A stretch of DNA of 64,000 nucleotides, taken from NCBI GenBank assembly GCA_951230915.1, contig OX579640.1:13288981-13352980 (forward strand), written 5' to 3'. The translations under genes were made by a program, and so were the position numbers. The notes under the pieces were generated by a model that did no database searches, was not told where the DNA came from, and was given only the letters and a program-made list of their open reading frames with translations. Every line of letters begins with the position of its first letter. The first letter of the stretch is position 1. This DNA comes from Antitrichia curtipendula (taxonomy: Eukaryota; Streptophyta; Bryopsida; Hypnales; Leucodontaceae). Positions 58,931 through 64,000 of this stretch are shown in pieces.

Positions 58931-61900
58931 CTATAATGCCGGGTGGTAACCGTACGTGGCATAGAATGGAGAGAACCCTGTTGCCGAATGGCAGGCGTTG
59001 TTATAGGCAAATTCGGCTAATGGCAATAGATCCGCCCAATTATCTTGACGCTTTGTCGTGAACATTCGAAGAAATTGTTCAATTACTTGATTCACCCTCT
59101 CTGTTTGGCCATCCCCTTGGGGATGAAAAGCCGTCGTTGGTGATGGCTGGATCTTAAGGAGTTCACATAGTCTATGCATAAATTTTGACACAAAAACGGA
59201 GCCCCTGTCTGATATGACCTCCTCCGGCATGCCATGATATTTCCATACATTATTTAAATATAACGATACAGTGTCATTGGATTCAATGGTCTCCTTTGTA
59301 GGTACAAAATGAGCTAGTTTAGTATTCTTATCAACAACCACTAGGATAGAGTCATACCCTTTGCTTTGGGGTAGTTTAACGATGAAGTCCGTAGAAACCC
59401 GCTTCCATGGAGCATGAGCGGCTGGAATTGGTTGTAGTAGGCCATATCGAAGATGACGTGTTGATTTTGACCTCTGGCACAAATCGCACCCATCAACATA
59501 TTGATGCACATAACGACGAACAGTAGGCCAATAAAAAATTCTAGTCACCAATTCTAAAGTTTTAGCCCGGCCTTGATGTCCCGCGGCGGGAGCGTCATGC
59601 CTCGATCGCAATATTTGTCGCCGAAGTTCGTCATCATTTGGCACATATATCATGTCTTTGAACCGAAGAATTCCATCTGTGAGGTTATATTCTTGAAACC
59701 GTCGACGGATGTCATGCGGGCTCTTTTTTAATCCCCCTTTTAGAATTGCCAATAGTGGTTGCAATGCGGGGTCTTCGTCAATGCATAGTTTTATTTGTTC
59801 TAGAATTTGAGCATCGCTCCAAACGGGGTCACAGTCCTTCAATGATGCCAAACGTAGAAGGGGGCGATTCTCTTCATGTCGGCCTTCCATGAGATCAACC
59901 CTTCTTGAGAGGGCATCTGCACGCCCATTTAATGAACCCGGCCGATGTTGGATATCAAAGTCAAACGCGGATAAGAATTCTGACCATCGAGCTTGTCTTC
60001 TATTTAATTGCTTCGTAGTCATAAAGTACTCCAAATTTTTATGATCCGAAATTACACGGACTTGATGAGGTGACCCCTCTAAATACACCCGCCAATCCTG
60101 GAAAGCTAAAATAATACTTAGGAGTTCTTTGTCATAAATGTCGTAGTTCTGTTCAGTGGGAGACATTTTAGAACTCCTGTATGCACACGGATGTAAGTGA
60201 CCGTCATCCCCGTGCTGCGAAAGAATTGCACCTGTTGCCATGTCTGACGCATCCGTTTCAACTATAAAAGGCCGTGCAAAGTCAGGATGGAGTAGTACCG
60301 GTGCTTGAAGAAATCTTGATCGTAGGTCGATGAATGATTGACTTGCTTGTAGGTCCCATTCAAATTGCTTGTTCTTTTGAGTTAGAATAGTGAGAGGAAC
60401 GATAATCTTGGAATAATCACATATAAACCGGCGGTAAAAATTCGCAAATCCAAGGAAGGCTTGAATTTCCTTAACCGAGGTTGGAACGGGCCAATCTTTA
60501 ATAGTTTGCACCTTGTCTGGACACATTTCAAGTCCTTTAGCCGAGACAATCATTCCCAAAAATTCAACGGAATGCTGATGGAATTGACATTTGGATTCTT
60601 TAGCATATAGTCCATGTTCCTGTAATCTTTGTAATACGTCCCTTACCACTTGCCGATGCTCTTCAAGATTCTTTGAAAAAATTAAGATGTCATCCAAGTA
60701 TATAACAACAGATATGTCCAAAAGGTCCTTAAAAATATCTTGCATTAACGATTGAAATTGTGCAGGGGCATTAGTCAACCCAAACGGCATAACTAAATAT
60801 TCAAATAATCCGTACCGCGTTTTAAAAGCCGTTTTGAATTCGTGGCCCGCAGCCATACGAAGTCGATGATAGGCTTGTCGAATGTCCAATTTGGAGAAAA
60901 TCGTAGCCCCTACCAACCGGTCAATGAGCTCTGGGATAAGGGGTAGGGGATAGCGGTTCCACACGGTAACCTTGTTGAGATTCCGGTAATCTATACAAAC
61001 CCGAATTGAACCGTCCTTTTTTCGAGCGAACACAATAGGTGCTGAAACAGGAGACTTGGATCTTCGAATCCAGCCCTTGCCTAAATTCTCGTCTAAATAC
61101 CTCCGTAGCTCCTCCAACTCCACCGGGGACATTGGCCGCAACCCAGTGTTACGGGGCTCTTGTCCTTCTTTAAATTCAATCTTCATATCGCAAGTCCTAT
61201 GGGTTAGCAACTCATTGGATGCCACCTCACTGAAAGCTGCTTTTAAATCATGATATTCTTCTGGAATAGAAGAAGATAGTGGAGTATCCACCTCGAAAAT
61301 CTCGAGTGCATAAATTTCTGCCTCCTTTGCCGAAAGACGAAAAGCTGCCTCAGAAACCAATGCATGCTTTGGAGCAATTAATTTTGAAAGTTGTTTTTCT
61401 GCCTTGAAATTCAACTCATGTTGTCCTTGAGCTCGCACCAAAAAATTCCGTCCTTGATCAGAATCCCCCGGTCCGGTAGGCTGGGATGCCGGCCCGGCCT
61501 TGGAGGAATTTCCTCCAAATGGATTCTCCTCCGAATTTGTGAATTGGGAACTTCCGTGGCACTCCATAGCTTTGCAATTTCCTTTTTCTCCTTGCACCCC
61601 ATGCCCCATGCACCAAGCCTGACAATATGGGGAATCAAATACCACACTTCGTTGAGACCACCGAATAGTCGGGTCATGACGGATTAACCATGGAATGCCT
61701 AAAATGCATGGATACTTGCCTGTATTCGTGACATCTGCTACCAATCTTTCACGATGATTTCCAATGATAACCTCCACAATAGCCTCGTGGGTTATAAGCC
61801 CGGAGCTGATCATTCGGCCATCAAGCACCCTAACTTCACGCGGCACCGGCTTTAGTTGCAGCTCCGCATTACATTGTTCCGCAAACTTGGGATGCATGAA

Positions 61901-62182
61901 TATTCCTGTGGCTCCCGAATCCACTAACGTGAGACCTGGGACGGAATTGAGTTGTGCATCCAACGTCACATGTGCACTAGGGTCAATAGTGGCACGTAAG
62001 CACAACGGATCTAATCCGCAATTTACCTCCTTCGAAACCTCGACATCCGTATTCGACCATATGTTACTCCATTGTAAATTCTCCCAAGCGGCTGACTCAA
62101 GAGGCCGCTCCACCATATTGCCCACCTTCCTTGTTGCGTCCAGCGTGGGTGTCTTGTGGATGATGGCAGCGGCAGTTTGCAC
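58931..62182 (-). CDS. pol: Pol polyprotein: protease, RT, RNase H, integrase core
   Basis: A 1083-codon open frame, given here from its first GTG; it has no ATG upstream, and its true N-terminus probably comes from frameshifting near 62230. Counting from that codon: protease DSG at 88-90 (LVDSGATGIFM); reverse transcriptase about 340-530 with KLDIRQAYHRL and catalytic YLDD at 495-498; RNase H from about 640 (VETDASD); integrase zinc finger H862, H869, C899, C902; catalytic triad D932, D992, E1028 with 35 residues between the last two. All key residues are present. The frame stops at a TAG (58931-58933) between the integrase core and the C-terminal part, which continues in the same frame. That stop is the one visible lesion. 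Confidence 0.92.
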   Translation of the reverse strand: MQTAAAIIHKTPTLDATRKVGNMVERPLESAAWENLQWSNIWSNTDVEVSKEVNCGLDPLCLRATIDPSAHVTLDAQLNSVPGLTLVDSGATGIFMHPKFAEQCNAELQLKPVPREVRVLDGRMISSGLITHEAIVEVIIGNHRERLVADVTNTGKYPCILGIPWLIRHDPTIRWSQRSVVFDSPYCQAWCMGHGVQGEKGNCKAMECHGSSQFTNSEENPFGGNSSKAGPASQPTGPGDSDQGRNFLVRAQGQHELNFKAEKQLSKLIAPKHALVSEAAFRLSAKEAEIYALEIFEVDTPLSSSIPEEYHDLKAAFSEVASNELLTHRTCDMKIEFKEGQEPRNTGLRPMSPVELEELRRYLDENLGKGWIRRSKSPVSAPIVFARKKDGSIRVCIDYRNLNKVTVWNRYPLPLIPELIDRLVGATIFSKLDIRQAYHRLRMAAGHEFKTAFKTRYGLFEYLVMPFGLTNAPAQFQSLMQDIFKDLLDISVVIYLDDILIFSKNLEEHRQVVRDVLQRLQEHGLYAKESKCQFHQHSVEFLGMIVSAKGLEMCPDKVQTIKDWPVPTSVKEIQAFLGFANFYRRFICDYSKIIVPLTILTQKNKQFEWDLQASQSFIDLRSRFLQAPVLLHPDFARPFIVETDASDMATGAILSQHGDDGHLHPCAYRSSKMSPTEQNYDIYDKELLSIILAFQDWRVYLEGSPHQVRVISDHKNLEYFMTTKQLNRRQARWSEFLSAFDFDIQHRPGSLNGRADALSRRVDLMEGRHEENRPLLRLASLKDCDPVWSDAQILEQIKLCIDEDPALQPLLAILKGGLKKSPHDIRRRFQEYNLTDGILRFKDMIYVPNDDELRRQILRSRHDAPAAGHQGRAKTLELVTRIFYWPTVRRYVHQYVDGCDLCQRSKSTRHLRYGLLQPIPAAHAPWKRVSTDFIVKLPQSKGYDSILVVVDKNTKLAHFVPTKETIESNDTVSLYLNNVWKYHGMPEEVISDRGSVFVSKFMHRLCELLKIQPSPTTAFHPQGDGQTERVNQVIEQFLRMFTTKRQDNWADLLPLAEFAYNNACHSATGFSPFYATYGYHPAL

Positions 62183-62188
62183 AGTGCT

Positions 62189-62233
62189 CGGGTACTGAAA
62201 ATTTTCCTTCAGTCCCGGGCTTTCTCTTTTCCC
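62189..62233 (-). promoter_or_regulatory. Candidate -1 ribosomal frameshift signal between gag and pol
   Basis: In gag frame the sequence tcG GGA AAA contains the slippery heptamer GGGAAAA (62227-62233), of the form X XXY YYZ. Nine nt downstream starts a hairpin (62189-62217) with a 10-bp stem (CGGGACTGAA with TTCAGT-A-CCCG, one bulged A) and an 8-nt loop. The gag stop lies in the 5' arm. The pol frame is -1 relative to gag and is open across the heptamer. Confidence 0.7.
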
Positions 62234-63297
62234 GAAGAGGTGCCTTCCGCTTCAATGGTGGCAGAGATCGACAAGGGCTTTGAGGGATTCGTGGGGCAAC
62301 GCGATCGAATATGACCTACTCCACCGCAACCCCAACAACGTCCTTGGCGTTGATATTCTTGCCGTTCCACCGCCGTTTTTGCCAAGGCTGTAGAAGGAGT
62401 ACGCACCGCTCCAAGCTCCATCGGCACCGGCCCGGAGGTATTCGAGTTAGATTGTACCTTCCCCAGTGCATCTCGTGGCAAAGTTGTTGGGGAGCGGAAA
62501 CTTGAAGTCTCAAAAGGTGAACGGCGGTTTTGACGCCGACCCCATAATCTCTCATCGATTCGGGATGACATTGCCATCCAATCTTGTAGCCGGCGTGGTT
62601 GAGTCTCCGCCGTCGCCACCGAATCCAAAATCTCATCCTTGAGTCCTCCACGAAAGCGAGCTACCAAACTGGATTCATTCCAATCGAGTAGCGCCGCGCA
62701 TTCATTAAACATAGAAATATAATTCGCGATTGACCCAGTTTGTCGAAGCTTCCCAATGCGATCCTCCGCATTGCTCCGACGGTCAATATCCCCATATACG
62801 GAAATCACGGACTCCCGAAAAGCTTGGTAATCGCCCAATAACTCGTGATCACGCTCCTCGTCCAAAGCTTGGAGAAGAGGCATAGCCCAATTTTGTGCTG
62901 CTCCAGTCATATACGAAAGCGCATAAGCTACCTTATCTGCATCAGAGCTATAAGTGCGCGGTTTACCTCGAAATACAAGACGGAGTTGTGCAAACCACCG
63001 GTAAACTTCATTTCCCTTCTTTCCGGAAAAATTTTCCGGTTCCGCTACCTTCGATTCTTTGAGTTCCACATTGGATTCCGCACACCTCCCTCCTAACACC
63101 CCTCCGCTATTAGAGACGGGAGAGACCACCGGTCGTGGTCCTTGCGCTGCTCGACTCGAAATCTCTTGTATCAATTGAGGAAGTGTGGCTTGGAAGACAC
63201 TTTGGATTTGTTGTTGGATGAAGGCCGCCCACTCCGACCCCATCCCATCCGGCATCAATTCTTCCCCCGGTTGGATCACCGGTGGTACTTGATCCAT
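62209..63297 (-). CDS. gag: Gag capsid/nucleocapsid protein of the chromovirus
   Basis: A 362-aa frame starting MDQVPPVIQPGEEL at the first ATG after the leader. Residues about 90-250 hold the retrotransposon Gag core (YRWFAQLRLVFRGKPRTY, WAMPLLQAL, FRESVISVYGD, RFRGGLKDEI). Near the end is one zinc knuckle, CWGCGGVGHIRSRC (CX2CX4HX4C), which binds RNA. Gag forms the virus-like particle in the cytoplasm in which reverse transcription occurs. The frame ends at TGA 62209-62211, within the hairpin of a likely frameshift signal. It appears undamaged. Confidence 0.92.
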   Translation of the reverse strand: MDQVPPVIQPGEELMPDGMGSEWAAFIQQQIQSVFQATLPQLIQEISSRAAQGPRPVVSPVSNSGGVLGGRCAESNVELKESKVAEPENFSGKKGNEVYRWFAQLRLVFRGKPRTYSSDADKVAYALSYMTGAAQNWAMPLLQALDEERDHELLGDYQAFRESVISVYGDIDRRSNAEDRIGKLRQTGSIANYISMFNECAALLDWNESSLVARFRGGLKDEILDSVATAETQPRRLQDWMAMSSRIDERLWGRRQNRRSPFETSSFRSPTTLPRDALGKVQSNSNTSGPVPMELGAVRTPSTALAKTAVERQEYQRQGRCWGCGGVGHIRSRCPTNPSKPLSISATIEAEGTSSGKEKARD

Positions 63298-63419
63298 CGA
63301 AGGAGATTAGGGTTCCGAATTAAATAATCCTACAAAATCTCTCATGGTAACGGCCGTTGTCCAAAGCCATCAATGCACCTTCAACATGGAAATCCGAATT
63401 AGAGCATGGACTTTGCATG
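63298..63419 (-). other. Untranslated leader of the chromovirus
   Basis: Short 5' leader between the primer site and the gag ATG. It is GC-richer near gag, and no packaging structure is obvious by eye. Confidence 0.6.
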
Positions 63420-63429
63420 ACTTGACATT
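63420..63429 (-). other. Candidate self-priming primer-binding site
   Basis: One base after the 5' LTR the element reads AATGTCAAGT, the exact reverse complement of ACTTGACATT at the predicted mRNA 5' end (63580-63589, minus strand). No tRNA-type site beginning TGG is present next to the LTR. In Tf1 and related elements the first 11 nt of the mRNA anneal to such a site and, after cleavage, prime minus-strand DNA. Confidence 0.65.
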
Positions 63430-63430
63430 A

Positions 63431-63687
63431 TGTTACGGATCGGCTTGACCAAGAAGTCGATGCTCTACTTAGATTGCATTCAAAGCAAACCAACACTAAA
63501 TCACCACCAAGTTACAATAATGACAATGAGAATCACACTTACACATTGTATCCAAAATCATATTATCTTCATTACACAAAATGTCAAGTGAGGAACAAGC
63601 CTCCTCACTTGACTATTAAAGGGAAGGGAGAGGCCAACTAACCCTAACCGTTACAACCGTTCCCTTGTTACGAACGGGTTCGTAACA
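63431..63687 (-). repeat. 5' LTR of the chromovirus (257 bp)
   Basis: In element sense it runs TGTTACGAACC...GATCCGTAACA. A TATA-like TTTAATAG begins at 63620. Thirty-one nt downstream, at 63589, starts ACTTGACATT, the likely mRNA start. A 12-bp inverted repeat (63583-63594 and 63602-63613) spans the start region. On this reading U3 is about 98 nt and R plus U5 about 159 nt. Confidence 0.93.
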
Positions 63688-63692
63688 GTAAC

Positions 63693-64000
63693 TCCCCACC
63701 CTGATTACTACCCTACCAAACCTCACCCACACATTCTTTTCCTACCTTTATAAAAAACTCAAATAGCACTCCCATCATTTTCCAACATGTGCCAGTCACT
63801 ATGTACTTACTCTCATATATATAATCATAATTATATTCCAAATAAACTAAACTAACATATCTTAACCTAATAACCTAAATTTTTTTACATTATAGATAAT
63901 AATATAGAGCCCTGGTAACCAAGGTAGGTAGTATTGAAGTCACTCCTATAATTACTTGTAAGTATATGGGACCCAGTGTGAACACGCTCTTAATTCATGT
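63693..64000. other. Intergenic DNA right of the chromovirus
   Basis: AT-rich; no gene or terminal repeat is seen up to the window end. Confidence 0.5.

Larger units (their letters stand above)
58060..63687 (-). mobile_element. Ty3/Gypsy chromovirus, near-intact, 5.6 kb
   Basis: The element has two 257-bp LTRs, TG...CA ends and a 5-bp target duplication GTAAC (58055-58059 and 63688-63692). Minus-strand order is 5' LTR, a short leader (133 bp), gag, pol (protease, reverse transcriptase, RNase H, integrase), integrase C-terminal GPF motif, chromodomain, polypurine tract, 3' LTR. The pol order with integrase last and a chromodomain marks the chromovirus branch of Metaviridae. I see no difference between the two LTRs, so insertion is recent. 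An in-frame TAG at 58931 divides pol. Lineages close to fungal Tcn1 are reported from mosses and lycophytes, but assignment to that clade is not shown here. Confidence 0.93.

Noticed and set aside
61056..63327. Plus-strand open frames opposite the chromovirus gag and pol
   Set aside because: Shadows of the minus-strand coding frames, without motifs or spacing of their own.
63411..63430. tRNA-Met type primer-binding site of the retrotransposon
   Set aside because: The sequence next to the LTR does not begin TGG and does not match the usual initiator-tRNA site; the self-complementary 10-mer is a better explanation.

Overview
This window is nuclear DNA of a land plant. It is AT-rich and mostly intergenic, with many small terminal-inverted-repeat elements. 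It holds one complete spliced housekeeping gene and one near-intact Ty3-type chromovirus. The APC6 protein reads like plant APC6 throughout. Short introns, a secreted S1-like family and a fungus-style self-priming chromovirus would fit a non-flowering plant (moss, lycophyte or fern), but the sequence alone does not settle the species.

Region by region. 1-4.9 kb: AT-rich DNA with a 416-bp TIR element and a duplicated segment. 4.96-8.47 kb: a decayed duplicate of an S1-like (plant self-incompatibility S1 family) gene, broken by stops and a deletion and carrying two TTA-flanked Harbinger-like MITEs. The better copy lies at 18.27-20.98 kb and lacks both insertions. 8.48-10.4 kb: remains of an unidentified multi-exon gene on the minus strand. 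10.4-18.2 kb: more MITEs. 21-47 kb: a gene desert with foldback elements, a degenerate tandem array, a broken DUF247 gene at 40.4 kb, and a 3.06-kb TIR element (42758-45819).

47.97-54.64 kb: the complete 17-exon APC6/CDC16 gene, an anaphase-promoting-complex TPR subunit of 556 aa. All splice phases close, and the first intron is of the GC-AG type. A nested set of long inverted repeats lies just upstream of its promoter. 58.06-63.69 kb: a minus-strand Ty3/Gypsy chromovirus with 257-bp LTRs that look identical and a perfect 5-bp target duplication. It sits in the end of a Harbinger-like MITE.

The most unusual system is this retrotransposon. It has no tRNA-type primer-binding site. The 10 nt just after the 5' LTR are instead the reverse complement of a 10-mer inside the LTR that starts 31 nt downstream of a TATA-like box, where the mRNA 5' end is expected. 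This is the layout of Tf1-type self-priming. Gag and pol are in -1 register, with a slippery heptamer followed by a strong hairpin. One in-frame TAG separates the integrase core from the integrase C-terminus and chromodomain.
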